A DNA stretch of 32,013 nucleotides from Rathayibacter rhapontici. Lineage in GTDB: Bacteria; Actinomycetota; Actinomycetes; Actinomycetales; Microbacteriaceae. The DNA lies in contig NZ_MUKN01000045.1 in assembly GCF_001995175.1 (NCBI RefSeq), forward strand, positions 1 through 32,013, in the 5' to 3' direction. The notes beneath the pieces are model-generated. The model saw nothing but the letters and a program-made list of their open reading frames with translations. It was not told the DNA's origin and did no database searches. Position numbers and translations under genes: made by a program. Numbering within the stretch: the stretch's first letter is position 1; every line of letters begins with the position of its first letter. Below are positions 1 to 7,655 of the stretch, in pieces.

Positions 1-52
1 CCCGGCCGCACCCGGGCGGCGCCCAGGCGCACCGGGGGCGCGGACGGCGGCG

Positions 53-58
53 TAACGT
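53..58 (+). promoter_or_regulatory. -10 box of a likely leaderless promoter
   Basis: TAACGT fits the actinobacterial TANNNT -10 pattern and lies exactly six bases before the ATG at 65. That places the expected +1 on the A of the start codon, and no Shine-Dalgarno sequence stands in front of the gene. No good -35 is visible. The start site is inferred from spacing only. Confidence 0.5.
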
Positions 59-64
59 GAGGGC

Positions 65-664
65 ATGACCTCCGTGGATTTCTGGTTCGACCCCTCCTGC
101 CCCTGGGCCTGGATGACCTCCCGCTTCGTCGACGAGGTGACGCCCGCCCGCGACCTCGACGTCACCTGGCGCATCATGAGCCTCGCCGTCCTCAACGAGG
201 ACAAGGACCTCGACGAGTCGTACCGCAGCTTCCTCCCGCGGGCGCTGCGCTACACGCGTCTGGTCGCGGCCGTCGGCGAGCGCGAGGGCCGCGAGAAGGT
301 CAAGCCGCTCTACGACGCTCTCGGCACCCGGATCCACGTCGGCGGACGCACGGACGTCGACGCGGTCATCGCCGAGTCGCTCGCCGAGATCGGAGTCCCG
401 GCCGAGCTGGCCGCCTACGCCGACTCGGACGAGTACGACGCCCCGATGCGCGCCTCGCACTTCGAGGGCATCGACCGCGTCGGCCAGGACGTCGGCACCC
501 CCGTCATCGCCATCGGCGACGTCGCCTTCTTCGGCCCCGTCCTCTCGCCCACTCCGCGCGGCGAGCAGGCGCTGACCCTGTGGGACGGCATCGTCGCCGC
601 CGCCTCGTACGACGGATTCTTCGAGCTCAAGCGCTCGCGGACCCGCGACCCGCAGTTCGACTGA
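65..664 (+). CDS. Mycothiol-dependent nitroreductase Rv2466c-like, DsbA/thioredoxin-fold protein
   Basis: A cytoplasmic 199-residue protein of the DsbA-like thioredoxin fold. It resembles M. tuberculosis Rv2466c along its length, including the N-terminal DFWFDPSCPWAW segment, the GTPVIAIGDVAFFGPVLS segment containing the cis-Pro loop (about 142-160), and the C-terminal ELKRSRTRDPQFD. The Rv2466c family uses mycothiol and is known for nitroreductase and oxidative-stress roles. The active site here is C12-P-W-A15, so the second cysteine of the CPWC motif of Rv2466c is alanine. A monothiol mechanism relying on mycothiol is my inference. The neighbours rpiB and nei match the Rv2466c-Rv2465c-Rv2464c order. 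The ATG at 65 gives the expected family N-terminus and is probably read from a leaderless mRNA. Confidence 0.88.
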   Translation: MTSVDFWFDPSCPWAWMTSRFVDEVTPARDLDVTWRIMSLAVLNEDKDLDESYRSFLPRALRYTRLVAAVGEREGREKVKPLYDALGTRIHVGGRTDVDAVIAESLAEIGVPAELAAYADSDEYDAPMRASHFEGIDRVGQDVGTPVIAIGDVAFFGPVLSPTPRGEQALTLWDGIVAAASYDGFFELKRSRTRDPQFD

Positions 665-687
665 GGACGACCGCTCTCCGCGGGCGG

Positions 688-693
688 TACTCT
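688..693 (+). promoter_or_regulatory. Candidate -10 box for rpiB
   Basis: TACTCT in the gap between the nitroreductase stop and rpiB matches TANNNT and would start transcription near 700. An AAAGGA ribosome-binding site follows at 735-740. The -35 region is weak. Confidence 0.4.
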
Positions 694-747
694 GACTCCC
701 GGCCCGCTCGAGCGGGCATCGATTCGGCACTCTCAAAGGACGAGCGC

Positions 748-1251
748 GTGCGCATCCACATCGCAACGGACCACGCCGGGCTGGACTTCAGCCGGCACCT
801 GATCGAGCACCTCGGTGCGGCGGGCCACGAGGTCGTCGACCACGGTCCGACCTCGTACGATCCGCTCGACGACTACCCGTCGTTCTGCATCAACGCGGCG
901 GCCGCGGTCGTCCGCGACCAGGAGGCCGGCGTGCAGGCGCTCGGAGTCGTCTTCGGCGGCTCCGGCAACGGCGAGCAGATCGCGGCGAACAAGGTCGCGG
1001 GCGTCCGCGCCGCCCTGGTCTGGAACCTCAGCACCGCGGTTCTCGCGCGCCAGCACAACGACGCCAACGTGATCTCGATCGGCGCCCGTCAGCACACGGT
1101 CGACGAGGCGACGGGCTTCATCGACGCGTTCGTCGCCGAGCCCTTCACCTTCGAGGAGCGCCACGTGCGCCGCATCGCGCAGCTCGCCGAGTACGAGGCC
1201 ACCGGCGACATCGCCGGCCGCGCCGTCGACTCGACCGCGAAGAGCCGCTAG
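748..1251 (+). CDS. rpiB: Ribose-5-phosphate isomerase B
   Basis: Interconverts ribose 5-phosphate and ribulose 5-phosphate in the non-oxidative pentose phosphate pathway. The 167-residue protein is the usual length for the RpiB/LacAB family. The N-terminal ATDHAG segment (6-11) is the substrate-binding start of the fold, and GGSGNGEQIAANK (70-82) is the mycobacterial-type active-site loop, in which a glutamate (E76) takes the role of the cysteine found in the E. coli enzyme. The GTG at 748 is chosen because AAAGGA stands seven bases upstream and the protein then begins directly with the conserved first strand. The same frame is open further upstream, but that sequence is not protein-like. 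The stop codon directly abuts the GTG of the next gene, so the two are translationally coupled. Confidence 0.93.
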   Translation: MRIHIATDHAGLDFSRHLIEHLGAAGHEVVDHGPTSYDPLDDYPSFCINAAAAVVRDQEAGVQALGVVFGGSGNGEQIAANKVAGVRAALVWNLSTAVLARQHNDANVISIGARQHTVDEATGFIDAFVAEPFTFEERHVRRIAQLAEYEATGDIAGRAVDSTAKSR

Positions 1252-2169
1252 GTGCCGGAGGGGCACTCCGTCCATCGCATCGCGCTGCAGTTCGAGCGCG
1301 ACGTGGTCGGGCACGCGGTGGCCGTCAGCAGTCCGCAGGGGCGGTTCGTCGAGGGCGCCGCCGTGCTCGACGGGCGCACCGTCTTCGAGTCGACCGCGGT
1401 CGGCAAGCATCTGCTGCTGCGCTTCGAGGGCGACCTGTTCCTGCACGTCCACCTCGGCCTGTACGGCGCGTGGGACTTCCTCGGGCACGTCTCGCCGCTC
1501 TTCCCCGACGGGAGAGCGGGCAGCAGCATCGGCGCCCCGCGGCGGCGGCGCGCCGTCCGGCTCTCCGAGACCGAGCACGAGACCGACAGCGACCTCGACG
1601 AGTTCCCGCCCCCGCCCGTCGGCGCCGTCCGCGTGCGGCTGCAGACGGAGGAGACGGTCGCCGATCTCCGCGGCCCGACAGCCTGCGAGGTGATGGATCC
1701 GTCGCAGGTCGAGACGCTGCTCGCACGCCTGGGCCCCGACCCCGCGGCGGACGACTCCGACGCCGCCCGCGATCGCTTCGTGACGAGGCTGCGCAAGACC
1801 GCGACTCCGGTCGGCCTCGTGCTGATGGACCAGTCGGTCGTCAGCGGCATCGGCAACATCTACCGGGCCGAGCTGCTCTACCGCGCGGCCCTCGATCCCC
1901 ACACTCCCGGCAAGCAGGTGCCGTTCGAGCTCGCGAACAAGCTCTGGGCCGACTGGGCGCTGCTGCTGGAGGACGGGATCCGCACCGGGATGATGATCAC
2001 CCGGCGCGGGCTGACCGCCTCGGAGCGGTCGAAGGCCGTCCGCAGCCGCGCCGAGCGCAACTACGTCTACAAGCGCGAGGGCCTGCCCTGCCGCGTCTGC
2101 GGCACGAACGTCCTCCTCGAGGAGATCGGCGCGCGCAAGCTCTACTGGTGCCCGGTGTGCCAGTCGTGA
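1252..2169 (+). CDS. nei: Fpg/Nei-family DNA glycosylase (Nei1-like)
   Basis: A base-excision repair glycosylase/AP lyase of 305 residues. After removal of Met the protein begins with the catalytic Pro-Glu-Gly (P2, E3), followed by HSVHRIA as in mycobacterial Nei1 (Rv2464c). The SPQGRFVEG and GKHLLLRF segments belong to the N-terminal domain, and the helix-two-turn-helix is around 200-230 with GIGNIYRAELLY. A C-terminal zinc finger has C280-x2-C283 and C300-x2-C303. Residues about 95-125 form a charged, low-complexity insert. The GTG start directly follows the rpiB stop with no gap, and it is the only start that places Pro-Glu at the N-terminus, which catalysis requires. Endonuclease VIII-like action on oxidised pyrimidines is expected from the family. 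Confidence 0.9.
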   Translation: MPEGHSVHRIALQFERDVVGHAVAVSSPQGRFVEGAAVLDGRTVFESTAVGKHLLLRFEGDLFLHVHLGLYGAWDFLGHVSPLFPDGRAGSSIGAPRRRRAVRLSETEHETDSDLDEFPPPPVGAVRVRLQTEETVADLRGPTACEVMDPSQVETLLARLGPDPAADDSDAARDRFVTRLRKTATPVGLVLMDQSVVSGIGNIYRAELLYRAALDPHTPGKQVPFELANKLWADWALLLEDGIRTGMMITRRGLTASERSKAVRSRAERNYVYKREGLPCRVCGTNVLLEEIGARKLYWCPVCQS

Positions 2170-2185
2170 TCGGGGCCGGACGACG

Positions 2186-3643
2186 ATGAGCGGATCGCTG
2201 CTGCTGCGCGGCGCGAGGCTGCTGGGCGCCGATGCCCTGGTCGACGTCGTCGTGCGCGACGGCGTGATCGACATGCTCGGCACCGCGGTCGGTGCCGTCG
2301 ACGACGTGCGCGACCTCGACGGCCGATGGCTGCTCCCCGGCCTGTGGGACGAGCACGTGCACTTCTCGCAGTGGGCCATGACGGCTCCGCGCCTGGACGT
2401 CTCCGCAGCCCTGTCGGCGGCCGAGGTGGCGGCGGCCGTCCGCGACCGCCTCGCGGTCTCCCCGGCGGGAGCGACGAGCACACTCGTCGGCTTCGGCTAC
2501 CGCGACGGCCTCTGGCCCGAGCCGCCGACCACCGGGCAGCTCGACGCCGTCGCGCCCGAGCGGCCCGTGGTGCTCGTCGGCGGCGATCTGCACTCCGTCT
2601 GGCTGAACTCCGCGGCGCTCCGTCACTACTCCGTGCCCTGGACGGACGACCTCCTGCGCGAGGATCCGTGCTTCGAGCTCGTCACGGCGCTCGGCGCGAT
2701 GACCGACGACGAGCTCGACCTCCTGGTCGACAGCGCGGCGCGGCAGGCGGCCTCGCGCGGGGTCGTCGGGGTCGTCGATCTCGAGATGCGCTGGAACGTG
2801 GGCGACTGGACCCGCCGGGTCGCTCGGGGGACGCGGTCGCTCCGGGTCGAGACCGGCGTGTACCGCGACGACCTGGATCGCGCCATCCGCGAGGGGCTGC
2901 GCACCGGGGACGAGCTCGCCGGGGGAGAGGGCCTGCTCCGGATGGGTCCGCTCAAGGTCCTGATCGACGGCTCCCTCAACACGCGGACCGCCTTCTGCGA
3001 GCACCCCTACGAGGGCGCCGACGCCGGACGCGGTGTCCTCACCGTCGATCCGGTCGAGCTCGACGAGCTGCTGGCCCGCGCGGCGGCGGCCGGGATCCGG
3101 TCGACCGTGCACGCCATCGGCGACGCCGCCGCCACGGTCGCGCTCGACGCCCTCGCTCGGGTGGGCGGCGGCCGGATCGAGCACGCGCAGCTGCTCTCGG
3201 ACGCCGACATCCCGCGCTTCGCCCGCCTCGGCGTGGTCGCCGGCGTGCAGCCAGAGCACGCCCTCGACGACCGCGACGTCGCCGACCGCTACTGGGCGGG
3301 ACGCACCGGCCGCGCCTTCGCGCTGCGCTCGCTGATCGACTCCGGGGCGACCGTCGTGCTGGGGTCGGACGCCCCCGTCGCGCCGCTGGACCCGTGGGTC
3401 GCGATGGCGGCGGCCGTCGCCCGGGCGCGCCCCGGCGACCGCCCCTGGCACCCCGAGCAGCGCGTCGGGACGGAGGAGGCGATCACCGCCTCGACGAGGA
3501 CGCGACGACTCCGGCCGCAGGCGGGCGACCCCGCCGACCTCGTCGTCGTCGAGCGGGACCCGCTCACCGCCGCTCCGGAGCGGCTGCGCACCATGCCCGT
3601 GTCGATGACGCTGCTCGCGGGCCGCGTCACCCACGAGGTCTGA
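2186..3643 (+). CDS. YtcJ-like amidohydrolase family protein
   Basis: A cytoplasmic metal-dependent hydrolase of 485 residues. The metal-binding HVH is at H57/H59 in LPGLWDEHVHF. A VHAIGDAA block follows the central barrel, then an IEHAQL histidine, and LGSDAPVAPLDP carries the C-terminal metal-ligand aspartate. The N- and C-terminal strands (LLLRGARLLG; ADLVVVERDPL) form the usual small beta domain. The substrate cannot be read from sequence; relatives are annotated as N-substituted formamide deformylases or imidazolonepropionase-like enzymes. The ATG at 2186 lies 16 bases after the nei stop, so the gene probably belongs to the rpiB-nei transcript, which ends at the hairpin 22 bases after this stop. 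Confidence 0.85.
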   Translation: MSGSLLLRGARLLGADALVDVVVRDGVIDMLGTAVGAVDDVRDLDGRWLLPGLWDEHVHFSQWAMTAPRLDVSAALSAAEVAAAVRDRLAVSPAGATSTLVGFGYRDGLWPEPPTTGQLDAVAPERPVVLVGGDLHSVWLNSAALRHYSVPWTDDLLREDPCFELVTALGAMTDDELDLLVDSAARQAASRGVVGVVDLEMRWNVGDWTRRVARGTRSLRVETGVYRDDLDRAIREGLRTGDELAGGEGLLRMGPLKVLIDGSLNTRTAFCEHPYEGADAGRGVLTVDPVELDELLARAAAAGIRSTVHAIGDAAATVALDALARVGGGRIEHAQLLSDADIPRFARLGVVAGVQPEHALDDRDVADRYWAGRTGRAFALRSLIDSGATVVLGSDAPVAPLDPWVAMAAAVARARPGDRPWHPEQRVGTEEAITASTRTRRLRPQAGDPADLVVVERDPLTAAPERLRTMPVSMTLLAGRVTHEV

Positions 3644-3664
3644 CGCCGGACCCGACTGCCCACT

Positions 3665-3714
3665 GCAGACGGAAGGCCCGCCGGATCCGAGGATCGGGCG
3701 GGCCTTCCGTCTGC
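3665..3714. terminator. Bidirectional terminator between amidohydrolase gene and dps
   Basis: An 18-bp perfect stem (3665-3682 with 3697-3714) is extended inward past one mismatch by GATC/GATC pairing, leaving a four-base loop. It sits between convergent stop codons (3643 and 3731), so it can serve both directions. No U-tract follows, as is common in high-GC actinobacteria. Confidence 0.8.
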
Positions 3715-3730
3715 GTTCGGGAGCGGGTGC

Positions 3731-4219
3731 TCAGCTCTCGCTGACGTGCGCGAAGAGGAACCAGCGGTCCTTCTCGAGGCCGCGGCCGATCTCGATGGCG
3801 ACGTCCTGGCTGCTCGCGTCGATCTCGGCGAGCTCGGCGATCGCCGTGTTCACCGTGGCGATGGCGACGTCCATCTGGGTGATGATCTCGACGATGGCGT
3901 TCTCGGAGCGCTGGAACCCGGGCGTGAGCGGCTGGGTCCTCGTCGCCGAGGCGACAGTCTGGATGCGGGCGTCGACGGGGAGGCCGAGGGCGACGACGCG
4001 CTCGGCGGCGAGGTCGGCCCACTCGATCGAGTGGGCGACGATCGTGTCGAGGAGCTCGTGGACTCCGATGAAGTTGGCGCCGCGCACGTGCCAGTGCGCC
4101 TGCTTGCCGTTGACGGCCAGCGCGGTCATCTCGACGACGACGGGGCTGAGGAACTGAGCGACTCCGGATGCGACATCCGGGTTCGACGAGGTGAGCGACG
4201 TGACGGATGCAGTGGACAT
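3731..4219 (-). CDS. dps: Dps-family ferritin-like DNA-protection protein
   Basis: A 162-residue protein forming a dodecameric iron-storage shell that oxidises Fe(II) with peroxide and protects DNA in stress. The inter-subunit ferroxidase residues are all present: H42 and W43 (AHWHVRG), H54 and D58 (GVHELLD), D69 and E73 (DLAAER). Their spacings of 12, 4, 11 and 4 equal those of E. coli Dps. No long lysine-rich N-terminal tail is present, so DNA binding may be weak. The ATG at 4219 has GAAAGGA about eight bases upstream and a candidate -10 at 4262-4257. The gene is a single unit, convergent with the amidohydrolase operon. Confidence 0.93.
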   Translation of the reverse strand: MSTASVTSLTSSNPDVASGVAQFLSPVVVEMTALAVNGKQAHWHVRGANFIGVHELLDTIVAHSIEWADLAAERVVALGLPVDARIQTVASATRTQPLTPGFQRSENAIVEIITQMDVAIATVNTAIAELAEIDASSQDVAIEIGRGLEKDRWFLFAHVSES

Positions 4220-4256
4220 CGATCGGGTCCTTTCGAGAGGGGGTGACTGATCGTCA

Positions 4257-4262
4257 ACTGTA
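4257..4262 (-). promoter_or_regulatory. Candidate -10 box for dps
   Basis: TACAGT on the minus strand fits TANNNT and would give a leader of about 30 nt before the dps ATG, containing the GAAAGGA ribosome-binding site. No operator symmetry is obvious nearby. Confidence 0.4.
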
Positions 4263-4396
4263 CGCCGCAGCCCCGTCGCCGCAAGGAAGCGGAGGCTCCG
4301 CTAAGCGCCGCTGAGGTGAGGCTGTCCTCCTCTGCGAGGGCCGCAGGGGCGGCGGAGACGGGGGCCGGCCCCCGGGTGCCGAGAGGGCGCCGCCGA

Positions 4397-4402
4397 TACG
4401 CT
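4397..4402 (+). promoter_or_regulatory. Candidate -10 box for the sensor kinase gene
   Basis: TACGCT, predicted start near 4409. A strong GGAGGAGG ribosome-binding site follows at 4433-4440, six bases before the ATG. The -35 region is GC-rich and unconvincing. Confidence 0.4.
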
Positions 4403-4446
4403 CGAATCGGCGTCCACTCCCGGGGAAGCCGCGGAGGAGGGCCGAG

Positions 4447-5817
4447 ATGAGCGCTGCGTCGTCACCGCTGGGCGAGGCGTCCCGCGCCTACCTCCGCCTG
4501 TGGCGCGGGGTGCCCCGCGAGGCGCTCGCGCTGATCGTCGCGGTGCCGTTCGCCCTCGTCGGAGCGATGACGGTCGGTCTCGCGCTCGTCGCGGCGCTCG
4601 GGCTGATCGGCGTCCTGATCGGAGTCGTCCTCCTCCCGGTCGCTCTGATCACCGCCCGCTTCTTCGCGCGCGGCACGCGGTGGCTCGACCTGCTCGCCGG
4701 TCGCCCCGACATCCCCGAGCCCCGGGTGCGTCGCGCTCCCGCGGGTGTGGCCCCCGCCACGTTCGCTCTCTACGGCCCGGTGATCGACGGCCACTACTGG
4801 CTGGCGCTGCTGCACACTCTGGTCGTGGCTCCGCTGCTCGCGACGGTGCTGGGAGCAGTGCTGGCGCTGTGGCTCTGGGCGGGGGTCGGGTCCCTCGTGA
4901 CGGCGCTCGACGGCACGGGAGGCGGCTCAGCGACCGCCGCGCGCTGGACGGCCGACCGCGTGAGCTCGCTGCTCGGCGTGCCCGAGCCGCCGGAGATCCT
5001 CGTGGTGCTCGCCGCCATCGCCGTCGTGGTGCTCTTCGTCTCGACGCTGCCGTTCGCGACGCGCGGCCTCACCCTCGCCCGCTATCTCGTCGACAGGCTG
5101 CTGCTGGGCCCGTGGAGCTCGGAGGCGCTGCAGCGGGAGGTGGAGGAGCTGAGCGCCTCCCGGGGAGCCGCCGTCGCCGCCGAGGACCGGGAGCTGCGCC
5201 GGCTGGAACGGGACATCCACGACGGGCCGCAGCAGCGGCTCCTCCGGGTGCAGATGGACCTCGCCTCGGCCGAGCGCCGCGTCGGCGCGGATCCGGAGGG
5301 AGCGACGGCGCTGATCGCGCAGGCCCGCGAGCACGTCGGGACGGCGCTGGACGAGCTCCGCGCCCTGTCGCGCGGCGTCGCGCCGCCGATCCTGCAGGAC
5401 CGCGGGTTCGAAGCGGCGGTCCACTCGCTGGCCGCGCTCAGCCCCGTGCCGGTGGACGTCGTCGTCGACCGTCCGATCGAGGGAGTGCCGCCGGAGGTCG
5501 AGCGGAGCGTCTACTTCGTCGTGGCGGAGCTGCTCGCGAACGCGTCGAAGCACGCCGGAGCCGGGCGGGTCCGAGTCCACCTCGACGTGCGCGATCCGGG
5601 GCCGTCGGGGGAGCGCTGGCTCGACGTCTGGGTGATCGACGACGGAGTCGGCGGGGCGGCCGCGGTGGCCGGGCACGGTCTCGAGGGCATCGAGGGGAGG
5701 CTCCGCGGACTGCGCGGCGTCCTCCGCCTGGACTCGCCCGCAGGAGGACCGACGACCGTCGGCGTCCACGTCCCGTTCCGGCCGATCGCCCCCGGACCGC
5801 CGGCGCCTCCGCTCTAG
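4447..5817 (+). CDS. NarL-type two-component sensor histidine kinase
   Basis: A membrane sensor kinase of 456 residues. The N-terminal half (about 20-210) holds hydrophobic segments near 26-75, 118-153 and 182-206, resembling the actinobacterial multi-pass sensor domain with no large extracellular part. It is followed by a HisKA_3 dimerisation domain with the phospho-acceptor H258 in RDIHDGPQQRLL. The C-terminal ATPase domain shows the N-box (ELLANASKHA) and the glycine-rich GHGLEGIEGRLRGL box. The response regulator starts nine bases downstream. The signal is unknown; such kinases often sense envelope or membrane state, which is an inference. The start is set by the GGAGGAGG site six bases upstream. 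Confidence 0.9.
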   Translation: MSAASSPLGEASRAYLRLWRGVPREALALIVAVPFALVGAMTVGLALVAALGLIGVLIGVVLLPVALITARFFARGTRWLDLLAGRPDIPEPRVRRAPAGVAPATFALYGPVIDGHYWLALLHTLVVAPLLATVLGAVLALWLWAGVGSLVTALDGTGGGSATAARWTADRVSSLLGVPEPPEILVVLAAIAVVVLFVSTLPFATRGLTLARYLVDRLLLGPWSSEALQREVEELSASRGAAVAAEDRELRRLERDIHDGPQQRLLRVQMDLASAERRVGADPEGATALIAQAREHVGTALDELRALSRGVAPPILQDRGFEAAVHSLAALSPVPVDVVVDRPIEGVPPEVERSVYFVVAELLANASKHAGAGRVRVHLDVRDPGPSGERWLDVWVIDDGVGGAAAVAGHGLEGIEGRLRGLRGVLRLDSPAGGPTTVGVHVPFRPIAPGPPAPPL

Positions 5818-5820
5818 GCT
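5815..5820 (+). promoter_or_regulatory. -10 box of a likely leaderless promoter overlapping the kinase stop codon
   Basis: TAGGCT includes the TAG stop of the kinase gene and ends six bases before the GTG at 5827, so the expected +1 is the start codon itself. The GTG lacks a proper Shine-Dalgarno sequence, which fits a separate leaderless mRNA for the regulator. Confidence 0.45.
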
Positions 5821-5826
5821 GACAGG

Positions 5827-6495
5827 GTGACCTCCGCACCTGTGATCCGCGTCGCCGTCGCCGAGGACTCGGTGCTCCTCCGAGAGGGCCTCGTCCGGCT
5901 CTTCGAGGATGCGGGGTTCGCCGTCGCCGGGGCCTTCGGCGAGGCGGAGGGACTCGTGGCCCTCCTCGAGCGCGATCCCGCGGCGGTCGACGTCGCCGTG
6001 CTCGACGTCCGCATGCCGCCGACCTTCCGCGACGAGGGAGTGCGCGCGGCCCTCCGGATCCGCGCGGCGCACCCGTCCGTCGCGGTCCTCCTGCTGAGCC
6101 AGTACGTCGAGGTGACGTACGCGCACGAGCTGCTCGGCTCCGGCGAGGGCGGGATGGGCTACCTCCTGAAGGACCGGGTCGCCTCCGTCGACGAGCTCCG
6201 CGACGCGGTCGAGCGGGTGGCGGCCGGCGGGACCGTGCTCGATCCGCAGGTCGTCGCGTCGCTCCTGCAGCGCCAGCGCGATCCGCTCGCCTCCTTGACC
6301 CCACGGGAGCGGGAGGTGCTCGAGGCGATGGCCGAGGGGCGGACGAACGCGGGGATCGCGGCATCGCTCTTCATCGGGGTCGGCGCGGTCGAGAAGAACG
6401 TGACCGCGATCTTCCAGAAGCTCGGACTCGAGGACTCGGGGTCGGACCACCGCCGCGTGCTCGCCGTGCTCGCCTGGCTGCGCTCGGCCCGCTGA
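5827..6495 (+). CDS. LuxR/NarL-family response regulator
   Basis: A 222-residue DNA-binding response regulator, partner of the kinase just upstream. The receiver domain (about 6-125) has the acidic pair E13/D14, the phospho-acceptor D60 in VLDVRMPP, S91 at the switch position and K115 in YLLKDRV. A LuxR-type helix-turn-helix occupies about 157-205 (LTPREREVLEAMAEG...KNVTAIFQKL). The GTG at 5827 gives a compact N-terminus before the first receiver strand. Target genes are not visible. Autoregulation and control of the following gene are possible but not shown by the sequence. Confidence 0.92.
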   Translation: MTSAPVIRVAVAEDSVLLREGLVRLFEDAGFAVAGAFGEAEGLVALLERDPAAVDVAVLDVRMPPTFRDEGVRAALRIRAAHPSVAVLLLSQYVEVTYAHELLGSGEGGMGYLLKDRVASVDELRDAVERVAAGGTVLDPQVVASLLQRQRDPLASLTPREREVLEAMAEGRTNAGIAASLFIGVGAVEKNVTAIFQKLGLEDSGSDHRRVLAVLAWLRSAR

Positions 6496-6564
6496 GCTCC
6501 CGTTCGCCGGACTCGGGTGCGAGGATGCGGGACGAGCATCCGGAACGACGAGAGGAAGACGACG

Positions 6565-7122
6565 ATGTCGGACGATCAGCAGGGGCCGCGCCTCCTCGGG
6601 CTCGGCGAGGGGCGATCGCCCCGTCTCGCCCGCACCGCCTGGGCTGCACCGGGCGCCGTCCTCGTCGGCGACATCGCCGTGGGGGAGCGCGCGAGCGTCT
6701 GGTACGGCGCGGTGCTGCGGGCCGAGAGCGCCTCGATCCGGCTGGGCGACGGCAGCAACCTGCAGGACGGCGTGATCGTGCACGTCGACGCAGGATTCGA
6801 CGCGACGATCGGCGCCGGGGTCTCGGTGGGGCACAACGCCGTGCTGCACGGCTGCACCCTCGAGGACGACGTCCTGGTCGGGATGAACGCGACCGTGCTG
6901 AACGGGGCCGTCATCGGGACGGGTTCGCTCGTGGCCGCGGGCGCCGTCGTGCTGGAGGGCACGGTCGTCCCTGCCGGGTCGCTGGTGGCCGGAGTGCCGG
7001 CGAAGGTGCGCCGCGAGCTGACGGAGGAGGAGCGCGCCGGGATCCGCAGGAACGCCGAGTCGTACCGGGCGCTGACCGAGGTGCACCGCGGAGCGACGGA
7101 CGCGACGGACGCGACGGCCTGA
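6565..7122 (+). CDS. Gamma-carbonic-anhydrase-like hexapeptide-repeat protein
   Basis: A 185-residue left-handed beta-helix protein of the gamma carbonic anhydrase/YrdA/PaaY group. Hexapeptide repeats run from about residue 30 to 150. The three zinc-ligand histidines are in place: H73 (IVHVD), and H90 and H95 (GHNAVLHGC), with Q67-D68 in the conserved NLQDG. It is likely a trimeric metal-binding enzyme; carbonic anhydrase activity in this subgroup is often low or unproved. The ATG at 6565 is used because AGAGGAAG is just upstream and the N-terminus matches relatives; an in-frame ATG at 6517 has no good site. The gene ends in a short ATD repeat. It follows the two-component pair by 69 bases and may be cotranscribed. 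Confidence 0.88.
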   Translation: MSDDQQGPRLLGLGEGRSPRLARTAWAAPGAVLVGDIAVGERASVWYGAVLRAESASIRLGDGSNLQDGVIVHVDAGFDATIGAGVSVGHNAVLHGCTLEDDVLVGMNATVLNGAVIGTGSLVAAGAVVLEGTVVPAGSLVAGVPAKVRRELTEEERAGIRRNAESYRALTEVHRGATDATDATA

Positions 7123-7172
7123 GGCGGCCGACGCGGTTCAGAGGACCGGGCCGTTCAGAAGAGAGGAAGGAG

Positions 7173-7243
7173 AGGGGCTGACGAGAATCGAACTCGCATC
7201 ATCTGTTTGGAAGACAGAGGCTTTACCACTAAGCTACAGCCCC
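7173..7243 (-). tRNA. tRNA-Gly (anticodon UCC)
   Basis: Complete cloverleaf on the minus strand. The acceptor stem is GGGGCTG/CAGCCCC (7243-7237 with 7180-7174). The anticodon stem TCTGT/ACAGA encloses the loop CTTCCAA with anticodon TCC. The T-arm is GCGAG-TTCGATT-CTCGT and the discriminator is T. CCA is not encoded. Confidence 0.95.
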
Positions 7244-7497
7244 GGATCCGCGGCTCGAGGCTGCGGAACGGGTGTGCGCCCATCTTTCGATCGGGCACCA
7301 TGACACTGTAGTACATCCCGTGGCCGAGGCGGACACGTCCTTGAAGCACTGCTCGCGGCGCGCGGTCGGAACCGCGTTCCTGCCGGGCGAGTCGCGGTGG
7401 AGTACACTTGCGAAGGCCATTTCGGCGTGTCGCGACAGCGGACGTGCGGAGAGGGCTCGACGAGAGTCTCACAGCACGGTGCCCCGGCCCGCGCATC
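7244..7497. other. Divergent tRNA promoter region
   Basis: No gene is supported here. On the minus strand TACAGT (7310-7305) could be the -10 for tRNA-Gly, and on the plus strand TACACT (7403-7408), with CTGCCG 17 bases upstream at 7380-7385, could drive tRNA-Pro. Predicted leaders of about 55 and 80 nt would be removed by tRNA processing. Confidence 0.5.
7380..7408 (+). promoter_or_regulatory. Candidate promoter for tRNA-Pro (and perhaps tig)
   Basis: CTGCCG, a 17-base spacer, then TACACT. It is the best promoter upstream of tRNA-Pro. I see no convincing -10 between the tRNA and tig, so the transcript may carry both. Confidence 0.4.
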
Positions 7498-7575
7498 CGG
7501 GGCGTAGCTCAGCTTGGCTAGAGCGCCCGCTTTGGGAGCGGGAGGTCGCAGGTTCGAATCCTGTCGCCCCGACCA
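7498..7575 (+). tRNA. tRNA-Pro (anticodon UGG), CCA encoded
   Basis: The acceptor stem CGGGGCG/CGCCCCG (7498-7504 with 7565-7571) is followed by discriminator A and an encoded CCA (7573-7575). The anticodon stem CCCGC/GCGGG encloses TTTGGGA with anticodon TGG. The T-arm is GCAGG-TTCGAAT-CCTGT. It lies 80 bases upstream of the tig start. Confidence 0.96.
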
Positions 7576-7655
7576 CGATTCTCATCGTGACGACCTCGAC
7601 CCGTGACGACCGTTTGCACGGCGCCGACACCAACCAGCACAGGAGATCCCCTCAC

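Noticed and set aside
580..747. N-terminal extension of RpiB from an upstream start
   Set aside because: The extension overlaps the nitroreductase gene and is not conserved; GTG 748 has a ribosome-binding site and the family N-terminus.
733..2481. Long minus-strand open frame opposite rpiB, nei and the amidohydrolase gene
   Set aside because: It is the GC-bias shadow of three well-supported plus-strand genes, low in complexity and without any family resemblance.
4927..7086. 719-codon minus-strand frame opposite the two-component pair
   Set aside because: Arg/Asp/His-rich shadow of recognised genes; no ribosome-binding site or domain.
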